From Tolypocladium sp. Sup5 PDA-1 (lineage: Eukaryota; Ascomycota; Sordariomycetes; Hypocreales; Ophiocordycipitaceae), in NCBI GenBank assembly GCA_000750105.3, contig JPHH03000026.1, positions 372,001 to 436,000 of the forward strand: a stretch of 64,000 bases of DNA, given 5' to 3'. Shown one piece after another: positions 11,641-20,900 of the stretch. The translations under genes were made by a program, and so were the position numbers. Position 1 is the first letter of the stretch; every line of letters starts with the position of its first letter. The notes under the pieces are model-generated. The model searched no databases and had not been told where the DNA came from. It saw only the letters and a list, made by a program, of their open reading frames with translations.

Positions 11641-13034
11641 CTATGCATCCTTGTCCGTCTCATTGCCGGCCTCATCGTCCTCGCCCTCCGTCGTGACCCG
11701 CTTACCCCGGACGTTGTCCTCCACTTCGGCGACGAGGCTCTCTAGGAACGCCTGGTCTCTGCGATCATCATGTCAGCAGCCGGCACATCAACAGCAGGCC
11801 GTGCATTATGTTCTTGGGGCTCCTTACCTCCCGACGAGCGTGACCGTGTTGCGCGACTTGCCCCACCGCGGGTAGCTGCCAACTTTGACGCCCTTGGGCT
11901 CGACCTTGGCTGCCAGCTCCGTGAGGTACGCCGCGACCTCGCTCTCGGCCATGGGCGTCGATATCAGAATCCTGATGGTCCCCTTGCCTTCTGGGTCGAC
12001 CAGCCTGGGGAGAACGTGTGGCTTCAGCCCGTCAAGGAGCTTCACGACTGCAGCATGCGGTCAGACCCCTCCACGGCTCTCATGTATCCCAGGCGAACCA
12101 CTTACAGAGTTTCGGCACCCCCGGCAGGATATGGACGTTGCCATTCACGACGGACACGGGGACCCAGAGCTCCTCGTGGGGGAAGATGAACTGCTTGCTC
12201 AGATCCCGAGACTCGTCCGTGGGCAGCTCCACCATGCGCAGCTTGGCCTTCAGTGCGGGAGAGTCAGTGTCGTAGCTGAATTTTGGCTGAGACGGGTGTG
12301 GCTTTGACAGCTTCTTCATCTTCTCGAATGCGTCCTTGTGTAGCTTCAGGGGCAGGTTGAACGCTTTGGCAATGGACTGATAAGTGATGTCGTCGTGCCT
12401 GAGCGGGACGTTAGCGGCAAGGGCTTGCAGATTGGGTTCGTAGAAGGCTCACGTTGGCCCTATGCCGCCGCTGGGTCATGAGTTAGCCTTGGGCAGCCTT
12501 TCGGTCTGAGGCTGGTAATCACCTGGTGACGACAAAGTCGTAACGGTCACTCATGCGGCGCACAGCCTCCATGATCTCGCTCTCGTCATCTTCAATGACC
12601 TCGATTCGCTTCAGGCTCTGTGGGAGAATAAGCATGCGTCCATGTTAGGAGCTCTTGTTTTCACTCACAATTCCCAATGAAAAGCACCATTTTGCCAGGT
12701 ATGCCGAGTTCGTCTGGCAACGTCAATACCAAACACCCTAAATGCTTGTCGACAGTCACGATAGGTGGCTAGAGAACATGCCACTCACATCAACAGTCTC
12801 TCACAATAGTTAGCGTCCACGTTGTCAACTAGTCACGCAGCGTGGAGCCATATGTACCTTTCCGCCCAGCACCTCGTCCCCTATGATCAAGCATGCGGCT
12901 GTGTGTATCATGCGCGCGCTGCGCTCATCCGCGAGCGCCATCCTTGCAAAAGCTGACGGACGCCGAGTGGCCAGAGCGAGTGAAGAGGACGGTGCTGAGA
13001 AGTGCCTGGCTACTTGTGACAGTCGTGAGAACAT
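11641..13034 (-). CDS. MoCF/molybdopterin-binding-domain (MoaB/CinA-like) protein, 8 exons
   Basis: Exons at 13034-12858, 12797-12789, 12713-12669, 12617-12523, 12470-12453, 12398-12106, 12047-11828 and 11758-11641 give 324 residues. Exon 2 is only 9 nt and exon 5 only 18 nt. Joined, they read AACLIIGDEVLGGK-TVD-TNSAYLAKWCFSLGI, then VVTSGGIGPTHDDITYQSIAKAF, the signature of the MPT-binding fold shared by MoaB/Mog, CinA and the N-terminal half of eukaryotic FAD synthase. No PAPS-reductase-like FAD synthase domain follows, so this is a stand-alone MoCF-domain protein of uncertain reaction; a nucleotide or FAD pyrophosphatase-like role is possible by analogy. The N-terminus (MFSRLSQVARHFSAPSSS) is Arg/Ser-rich and lacks acids, suggesting mitochondrial import; a later Met at residue 32 could give a cytosolic form. 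The acidic tail is poorly conserved. Confidence 0.88.
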
Positions 13035-13352
13035 CGAGGTTGCTACCTTACATATAGAGCCGTTGGACGAGGCTGTGTCTTGAGCAGATTACTGACGAGG
13101 CTGCGTTGGATAGAATTTATGCCGGACAGTTTGCGGCTCATGACGCAATGAAGCCGAGGTGGGGGGGGCGCGCAGTTCCGAGTCCAGGCGTTTGGCGGGG
13201 CTGACAGCTCGCGACACCAGAGCAGATGTTACCTTGCATACCAGTCCGACAGCTTCGCCATTGACCACCTCTTCCCAAGGTTCCAGCCGAAGCTCCGTTA
13301 CATCGAATACGACTTGGTCTGGCATCAGTTCAGCGACGAAAGCCGGTCCAAT

Positions 13353-13971
13353 ATGGTGCGATCACTACCGCCCGCCGCCCGCCCGCCCCGGACGCCCCTG
13401 CTGACATGCTGCTTCAGGCGTCCGAGTCGAGGCTATTCACATTCTCTGGGGAGACCAAAGAGCACCTCCGAAAGTTCCGCCTGACGACCTCGCGGGCCAA
13501 GGAACCCCAAGCAGTCATATGTGCGTTTGTCTCTCTGTTGTCCCGTTAAGCGACTGCCCAGGTCCGAACTGACGAGCTCTGACTTCCGTCTAGACATGAT
13601 CGACAAGAACACGCACGAGATCCGCCAGGACGAAGACAAGACAGTATACAAGTCCCTCGAGGAGATTGCAGATGACCTGCCAGACCATTCGCCGCGATAT
13701 GTGCTGCTAAGCTACCCGCTTACACTGGTAAGGCTCCAGAGCCTACTCTCATGTGCCTGCGACTGACAATGGGGGATGCTAGCCGGACGGTCGGATATCG
13801 GTGCCGTACGTGCTGCTCTACTACCTACCGATTACATGCAACGCCGAGATGCGAATGCTATACGCCAGCGCCAAGGAGCTAATGCGGAACACGAGCGAGG
13901 TCGGCAGGATTATTAATATAGAATCAGTGGAGGATCTGGAGGAGATTCCAGGCAAGTTGGGTTCGGAGTGA
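13353..13971 (+). CDS. Glia maturation factor-like ADF-H protein (GMF/Aim7), 4 exons
   Basis: Exons at 13353-13355, 13418-13520, 13594-13727 and 13783-13971 give 142 residues, the usual GMF length. The first coding exon is just the ATG, joined to GCG TCC GAG (M-ASESRLFTFSGETKEHLRKFRL). The rest is a single ADF-homology domain (PRYVLLSYPLTL-PDGRISVPYVLLYYLP, MRMLYASAKELMRNTSEV). GMF binds Arp2/3 rather than actin and promotes branch removal and Arp2/3 inhibition at cortical actin. It is divergent from the MoCF gene, with 318 bases between their starts, and convergent with NBP35. The assignment is firm; only the ATG exon rests on splice logic (donor gtgcga, acceptor gcttcag, CTGAC branch site). 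Confidence 0.9.
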
Positions 13972-14088
13972 TGCGAACGAGCGGGCGTGGCGGCGTACCA
14001 GGATAATTCTACGGTGGGGGATGGGAGGCATCATATCGCAAGTGTACGTGAACTTGATGAATCAATCACTCTTTGGCGTCAATCATGT

Positions 14089-15117
14089 CTATTCATCTGG
14101 TAACACGTTCTGGGTATCAAGTCCCAGCTGGTCCGCCACCGCCTTCACCACGTTCTTAAACGCCAAACAAGCCGGGCTGTCCGGGAACGAGTCAAAGAAG
14201 CTCTCCCCAAAGTCGCACGCCATCCGAATCCTCGGGTCCAGCGGTACGGCGCCCAGGAACGGGATCCCCATCTCCTCCGCCAGCGCCTTCCCTCCTCCGG
14301 TGCTGGGCCGGAAGATCTGGCTCTCGCCCTTGCAGTTGGGGCACACGAAGCCGCTCATGTTCTCGGCCAGCCCCAGCACCCTGATGCCTGCCTTGCGGCA
14401 AAAGTCGATTTCTTTGCGGACGTCCAGGAGAGATACCTCTTGGGGTGTGGTGACGACGACGGCGCCGTCAATGCCGCTCTCTTTCAGGAATGAGTTGACG
14501 CTCAGGTGCTCGTCGCTGGTGCCCGGTGGCGTGTCCACCAGCAAGAAGTCGAGCTCGCCCCATTCGACGTCCTTTAGGAACTGCTTGATCAGCCCGTTCT
14601 TCTTGGGCCCGCGCCAGATGACCGCGTCATCCCGGTTCGGCAACATGAACTGGATGCTCATGACGCCAAGGTTATCCATGACCCAGACCGGCGACCACCC
14701 CGACGCGCTGATGTGGATCGTCTCGTCCTCGACGCCCATCATCTTGGGGATGCTCGGCCCGCATATGTCCGTGTCCATGATGCCCACCGTGCTGTCCGGG
14801 TTCGTCGCAAAGGCGTGCGCCAGCAACGACGTGAAGGTGCTCTTGCCCACGCCGCCCTTGCCGCTAAGTACGAGGATCTTGTGCTTGACGTTCTCGAGCC
14901 GCGCCGAGATGAGCGGGATGTCTGGGTCGGGGCCCTTGGGCGCAGACGCGCAGATGGCCTGGTTCGGGCAGCCGGCACACGAGTCTGCCTGTCCAGCCTG
15001 CTGCGACTCAGGCCCGGGACAGTGCTCCGGCTCCGGCGCGACCAGCTGCGGCTTCTGCTTGACGGGGTTTGCGAGGACGTCAGCCACCGGCTCTGGCTCC
15101 TCGAGAGAGGGTGCCAT
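14089..15117 (-). CDS. NBP35: Cytosolic Fe-S cluster assembly scaffold NBP35
   Basis: Intronless, 342 residues. The N-terminal ferredoxin-like motif is C33-x13-C47-x2-C50-x5-C56, the mark of NBP35 as opposed to CFD1. The deviant Walker A GKGGVGKS is at residues 86-93, followed by DTDICGPSIP, DFLLVDTPPGTSDEH and, in the C-terminal half, the CPNC pair (in FVCPNCKGES) that holds the bridging cluster between subunits. With Cfd1 it forms the P-loop NTPase scaffold that builds [4Fe-4S] clusters for cytosolic and nuclear proteins such as DNA polymerases and Rli1. It is convergent with the GMF gene, with 117 bases between stop codons. Confidence 0.97.
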   Translation of the reverse strand: MAPSLEEPEPVADVLANPVKQKPQLVAPEPEHCPGPESQQAGQADSCAGCPNQAICASAPKGPDPDIPLISARLENVKHKILVLSGKGGVGKSTFTSLLAHAFATNPDSTVGIMDTDICGPSIPKMMGVEDETIHISASGWSPVWVMDNLGVMSIQFMLPNRDDAVIWRGPKKNGLIKQFLKDVEWGELDFLLVDTPPGTSDEHLSVNSFLKESGIDGAVVVTTPQEVSLLDVRKEIDFCRKAGIRVLGLAENMSGFVCPNCKGESQIFRPSTGGGKALAEEMGIPFLGAVPLDPRIRMACDFGESFFDSFPDSPACLAFKNVVKAVADQLGLDTQNVLPDE

Positions 15118-15623
15118 CGTCGCGGTCGATGCGCGCTTCAGTCTTTTGTCGGGCTTCTATGCGAGAGGCTGGATGTTGGTGAAGAGATGTGAGTTTCGCG
15201 GTGGCGATGTCGCTAGTTGCGGACCGGAGGCTTAATAATGTCGTCCGCCGCTTCATTCAACGCATGTGCCCACCCATCCCACCACGGCCGGCAACAAGCC
15301 ATACACAGGTAACTTCAGTTATACCCAGTTCGAATTTATCGTAGTTATCAAAAAATTCTCGCTTACAGCCATGACATAGAAGAAATATCTACACGACGCG
15401 GTACATAATGCGGTCTAGGGTAGGAGGCAGTCCATGTCGCCTGAGTCAAAGGTCAAAGGCGCATTATTTAGCAGGAAGCACCCTGTGGTAAAAGCGAGAA
15501 CAATTCACGGCATTGTTGCTTTGTATAAAAAACAATCGCAAGAAAAAGGGCGCGAAGCGATTGTTCAGTCACTGCAAAAATAAACTGCAGCCTGAGCAAG
15601 GAGTCCAGAGTGCAAAAAGTACA
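15118..15623. other. Intergenic region upstream of NBP35
   Basis: About 500 bases between NBP35 and the tRNA gene. No gene seen; presumably the NBP35 promoter and the tRNA 3' flank. Confidence 0.5.
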
Positions 15624-15694
15624 GGTTCCAGGGGGAGTCGAACCCTCGCTGGCGGAATCAGAATCCGCAGTCATAACCGTTAGACCATGGAACC
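15624..15694 (-). tRNA. tRNA-Gln (anticodon CUG)
   Basis: The minus strand folds as a cloverleaf. The acceptor stem pairs GGTTCCA with TGGAACC over all 7 bp. The D-arm is GTC-loop-GAC, the anticodon stem pairs GCGGA with TCCGC around the loop TTCTGAT, and the T-arm loop contains GGTTCGAC. The anticodon read from the loop is CTG, decoding CAG (Gln). No intron is apparent. Confidence 0.95.
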
Positions 15695-15947
15695 GATTGA
15701 AGCGGTTGTCCGCTTCCCATGGGTGGCTGTTAGAACCCTTCGCTACTTTGTATTATACGAGGTAGACGAGGAAAAGTGCGACTGGGCCCTTGGCGGGGCA
15801 CTTTCTTATCGCATTCACCCCACCTAAATTTTCTCTCCCTGCCCCACGGAGTTACGACCGAGCGTGGCCCAAGACCCCAAGAGCTGGCTGGACGCTTTCT
15901 TGTGGCAACCCAATCCGCCGCTGTCATTCCCGACACAACACAAAGCC

Positions 15948-16972
15948 ATGGCGGACGCTACGATCAAGAGCCTGAGGGAGAGCCTCTGCTCCGAAGAGAC
16001 ACCCCTCGCTGTTCGATTCCGGGCTCTCTTCTCGCTGAAGCACCTCGCGACCACGTCCGAGGACAGCTCCGCTATCGCCGCCGTCGAGGCCATCGCAGCT
16101 GGCTTCGCGTCGCCGTCGGCGCTGCTCAAGCACGAGCTGGCCTACTGCCTGGGGCAGACGGGAAAAAATGCCGCTGTCAAGCCGCTGCGCGACGTCCTGT
16201 CTGATTTGCAGGAGGATCCCATGTGCAGGCACGAGGCCGCTGAGGCTCTGGGCGCGCTCGGAAAGGCCGACAACCTGGATCTACTGAAGCACTTCCGAGA
16301 CCGCGTGGGTGAGGAGGTTGTCGTGACGGAAACCTGCGAGATTGCCATCGACCGGATAGAGTGGGAGAACTCCGAGGAGAGACTACAAGAGAAGTTGCGA
16401 CAAAGGTGAGGACGGTCTATTTCAGTCATCATCGCCCGCGCGCCAGGCTAACACGAATCAGCGATTTCGCTTCCATCGATCCCGCGCCTCCCATGCCCGA
16501 ATCCGAAAAGACCGTCGATGACCTCGAGAAAACACTCATGGATGCCAAGCAGCCGCTCTTCATGCGGTACCGCGCCATGTTCGCTCTGCGTGATCTCGCG
16601 TCGCCGCCTGACTGCCCTACTGCTGTCCCGGCAGTCCTTGCCCTTGCCAAGGGCTTCCAGGACGAGTCGGCGCTTTTCCGCCACGAGATCGCCTTTGTCT
16701 TCGGACAGCTGTCCCACCCTGCTTCTATTCCTGCTCTTACGGCTGCCCTGAGTGACGTGAACGAGGCGAGCATGGTTCGACACGAGGCTGCGGAAGCTCT
16801 GGGCGGCTTGGGTGAGGAGGAGGGCGTAGAGGACATCCTGAAGCGTTTCCTGCAGGACAAGGAGAAGGTCGTTCGCGAGAGCGTTATCGTGGCATTGGAT
16901 ATGGCAGAATATGAGAAGAGCGGTAACGCCGAGTATGCCCTGATCCCGGAAGCTGCAAGCGCTTCCGCATAG
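15948..16972 (+). CDS. LIA1: Deoxyhypusine hydroxylase, 2 exons
   Basis: Exons 15948-16405 and 16462-16972 give 322 residues. It hydroxylates deoxyhypusine on eIF5A, the last step of hypusine formation. The protein is a duplicated HEAT-repeat fold with four His-Glu metal pairs at residues 62/63, 95/96, 227/228 and 260/261. Each half has the same 33-residue spacing, as expected for the di-iron site. The 56-nt intron has a gctaac branch site and splits a Ser codon (AG|C). Translation can be extended upstream in frame only by non-ATG codons, so the ATG at 15948 (gccATGG context) is the start. It converges on RPA12 with only 38 bases between stop codons. Confidence 0.95.
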
Positions 16973-17010
16973 CGAAATAGTATAGATGAACTCCAAAAGC
17001 AGCAATCTTT

Positions 17011-17491
17011 TCAATTGTTCTCGTTCCACCTAAAGAGACGTCAGCCAGCGTCCTAGCGGTAAGCCGCGTCATGAAGACATACGAGTTGCCGCATTGGCAG
17101 TAATAAATGACCGTTGAGCCTTCGTCGGCGCTTCGCAGCTGCAACGTAGTGTATGTGACCTCTTCTCCGCCACACTTGGGGCATCGCTCCTGAGCGGCGG
17201 TCTCGGTCTGGATGTTGTGTCGTTCAACAGCCTGCACGTTGGACTGCAGCTTCTGTCGGAGGAAGGAAGGGAAATCTGAGGGTTTTGATTTGGTCAAGAT
17301 CGTTTTTGAACCCGTGTCTGGCAGCGTCGAGGGTCAGCATCATTGCCATTTCATGACCAGCGCAGGGCGAGCGCACCTCTGTTCCACGCGCCGCAGCATT
17401 CGCATTGCAGAACGTTCTTCTCTGTTCCTTTCGTCGAAGGTAGGAGGTTTCCGCAGTCGGTGCAGAACACCATGGATCCGATTGCGGCCAT
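17011..17491 (-). CDS. RPA12: DNA-directed RNA polymerase I subunit RPA12, 3 exons
   Basis: Exons 17491-17377, 17317-17083 and 17029-17011 give 122 residues, the normal size. The N-terminal zinc ribbon (CTDCGNLL...CECCGAW) and the C-terminal TFIIS-like ribbon (CPKCGGEE, LRSADEGSTVIYYCQCG) are both present, including the acidic QLRSADE loop needed for transcript cleavage. The last exon is 19 nt and supplies only the end WNENN. Reading through its intron would instead replace this by an unrelated tail of about 60 residues. The subunit works in nucleolar rRNA transcription, in backtracked-RNA cleavage and termination. It is divergent from Scc2. Confidence 0.93.
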
Positions 17492-17969
17492 CGTATATGC
17501 TTGGATTGGATTGAAATGGTCTGGTTGTCAACAGCCGAGAGCAAAGTCCACAGCGATCAAAGAAAATTGTCTGGGGAAGATCAGGAGCGGAAAAACAGAT
17601 AAGGCAAGGCACGGATGTGTCACTTTCGGGAAAAGCTCTGATTGGTGGTGGACCTGACGCATGGACCCACTCTGTCCTTCGATTGTGCAAGGTAGATGCG
17701 CGCAAGGCTGTCGCCTGCCAGGTTGCTCGTTGAATCTACACATGGCCAGGCAGACGATGCCTTGAGCAACATTCATTTCCAACGGCGCATCATTATCTCG
17801 ACGCCGGTCCGGAGACGAGACCTCGATATTCGCTTCGACCTCGCCGTGGCCCCGCGAGCCCGGCACCGACTAGCCTGTTGTGCCGCGCCGAGCCTTCGAT
17901 GCGACGAATCCGGCCAGTTCAGTCCCTGGGCCATGCCTGAAGCGTTGTGCTATTGTGAGGAGCGACAAT

Positions 17970-20900
17970 ATGGCGAACATGCAGCCACGCAATGCGAATG
18001 GGCCTAGAAATGGGTTCGGTGCCTTTCAGGGCTCGACGCAGGCCCGCCACTCCATCTCGCGACCCTTCACGCTGCAAGAGTCCCTGCCATACTCGCCGCA
18101 GACGTCCACCGTGCCTTTCCTCCCAGGTTAGTAACCGCATCGCTTCGTGTTTGAATTCCCAACTTGAGACCAGTGTGCTGAATCGGCGCGCCAGATATCA
18201 TACCAAACCCGAGTCTGGGATCGGGCTCGCCTGCCTTGCCCATCTCAGACCTGTTTCCGCGAGACGAGTTCGACAAGGTGAACAACGAAGCAGCGAATCA
18301 ACCACAAGGGTCAAGAAGCCTTAAGCAGACGACGGACTATGTGTTGCACGACTTGAAGCCGGCGCAGAGAACGCATTAGTTCGTGACACCTTGCGCGCCA
18401 ACCCAAAGTGACAGGCGCTGACCCTTCACAGCAAGTTTCCCGAGGTGCCCACGGGGCCGCCAAACTCGGCTTCCGGCAAAAGCCTTGCGCACGGCTTGTC
18501 TCCGTTGACTAGAAGTGTATATGACAGGGTGGGAAGCTTCTTCAAGTCGACGAAGGCCAATACCGCAAGCCCCAAGCTCGTGAATGGCGAGACGAACCGG
18601 CCTTCGAAAACGACCCGAGAATCTCCGTCGCACGGCTCTAACGCTTCATCGCAGGCATACAGGGGTCGGTCAGAGAACTACGAGGCGAATAGGTCACCCT
18701 CGTTTAGGATAGAGGTGGCTATCCCTCCGAAGAGGGGATTCGACCCATCCACATACCTCGACGCTGCAGGATTGGACCCATTGCAAGACCCAAGTCTTGC
18801 AACTCTCCATCAACAGCCACCAACAGGAGCTCAGCAGCAGCAGCCAGCAGCAACCCAGCTGCAGCCTTTACAGAGCGGTACCTCGACGTCTGTGAAGCAG
18901 TCGCCCCCAACCAGCAAGAACGCGGCCTTTAGCATAGAGCTGCCAAAGGCAAACATCAAGAGGGACGAGTACCTTGAAGTCACGGACGCTCCGGATGCCC
19001 CGCACAGTCTTTCTGCTCGAAGAAACGAACGTCAAAACCTCACTGACAGCCAGGGCGTGACCATTACGAGTCTCGACCAGCGCCAGCGGGGCGAGGCGGC
19101 TTTAGACGCCCTCGATACGCTGATGCGGACCGTCTTCACAGCGGTGGGAAATGCTCTAGGAATGGAACCAGGATCTGATCATGTTGTGACTTTGACCACT
19201 GATCAGGAGCCAGCCATGACTGCTGCGACACAACAGAAGATGCACGGGGCGATCCAGAAAGTGATTGGGCTGAGATGCTTCAATAACGTTCCTTTGGAGA
19301 ATCTCCTCCAAACCATGAAGCTGAGCGAAGCCAGTCTGAAGCAGGTGGATGGCTTAGAACTTCGGGCCGACGAGAGCTGGGACGAAGGCGCAGTCGAGAC
19401 CTGGATTCAACAACTCTCAGAAATCGAGACAGCACTCAAGGCCGCGCGCACCTGCTTGCGCATCCTCTCCGGCGGCCGCGAAGACAAGCAGCTCTACTCT
19501 GAAGCGATTATTCACCGATGTGTTGATCTCTTCAAAGGCGTGACCGAAGACTTGGTAATACCGCTGGTGGAACTCCGCAACTCGGGCCCGACTGCGAGCC
19601 TCTTCAAGATGGTTCAGAAGCACAAGAAAGTCGTTTCGTCTGCTTTCGTCTGCTGCCAGAAACTGTTTGCACTGCTCGCCCAGCTAGTCACCGAAACCGA
19701 GCTGTCAGAAACGGCCATCAACACGCTGGAGTTCACTGCATCCAAACTCATCTTCGTCGAGAACGCATATTTCGAAAGAGACTCGGCCATTGGAGTACAG
19801 AAATTTGATGGCATCCGCTCAGTCGCGATGGATATGCTCTGTCAGATTTTCCTGATCAAGCCCGAGCAGAGACAAGGCATCTTTGACGACATTTTGACCT
19901 CCCTCGAGAAGCTCCCAGTCGGAAAGCAAAGCTCCAGACAATTCAAGCTCTCCGATGGCGGCAGCATCCAGCCTGTCTCTGCGCTGATCATGCGGTTGGT
20001 TCAAGCAAGCTCTGGCAGAGCCGATATAAACAACGGAAGCGGCCGGGCCGCCATCCTCAGAGGCATGGACGACGACGAGGATGGCGAAGGAGATGAGCCG
20101 GAGACATCGAAAAGGAGCCAAGCCGTGTCTGCCGTTACGAGCGAGGAACAGGGCGCCCAGCAACACGCCGTTGCAATCCAAGAGCTGGAAGCATCTGCGG
20201 CACCACTGAACGACTGGGCAAGTCGCAACGCGTCCTACGTTATCAACTTCATCGTCAAGCGGGCTATTGGCTCGACAAAGTCTGGAGACACGCCGTATCG
20301 AAACCTCTTGGATCTCTTTGTCGAAGATTTTACAACATGCCTTGACTCACCAGACTGGCCATCGGCTGAGCTCCTGCTTCGCCTCTTGATGGTCATGATG
20401 GTACAGCTATTTGAAGCGGGGAAAACTGCCGCGCCAGCGAAGAATATGGCCTTGGAGTTGCTGGGGACTATGAGTGCCGCAATTTCACGCCTTCGATCGC
20501 ACGTGAAGAGGACGGCCAGTTCTTTCGAGGGGAACGACGCCGGCGAACTGTCACAGTACCTTTCTGGCCTGGCGACTCACGTCCTCGAACAAAAGAGCCA
20601 GCTTGAGCATATCGTTGCTTGGTCGGGTCCTTACCGCGCCGCGCTGGAGTATCTGCAGGATCGCTGCTCCGAGGACCCGCATCTTTCGAGCGCAGTCTCG
20701 TTTCTGACCACAGATTGGGCGAGCAAGATCCACACTGGCTATGACAATATCCAAGAGGACGACAGCGAGCGAGACCAGGAACTTGGCCGTCTGGCTTATC
20801 GACTCAGGATGATGATTGACGACAGAAAATGGCTTTCCAACGAGTACACCTTCATGGCGGTGACGGCAAGCCAAGCAAGATTTGCCTTTTCAATCATCCT

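Noticed and set aside
14021..15235. 404-codon open frame antisense to NBP35
   Set aside because: Shadow of NBP35, Ser/Pro-rich and without any recognisable domain.
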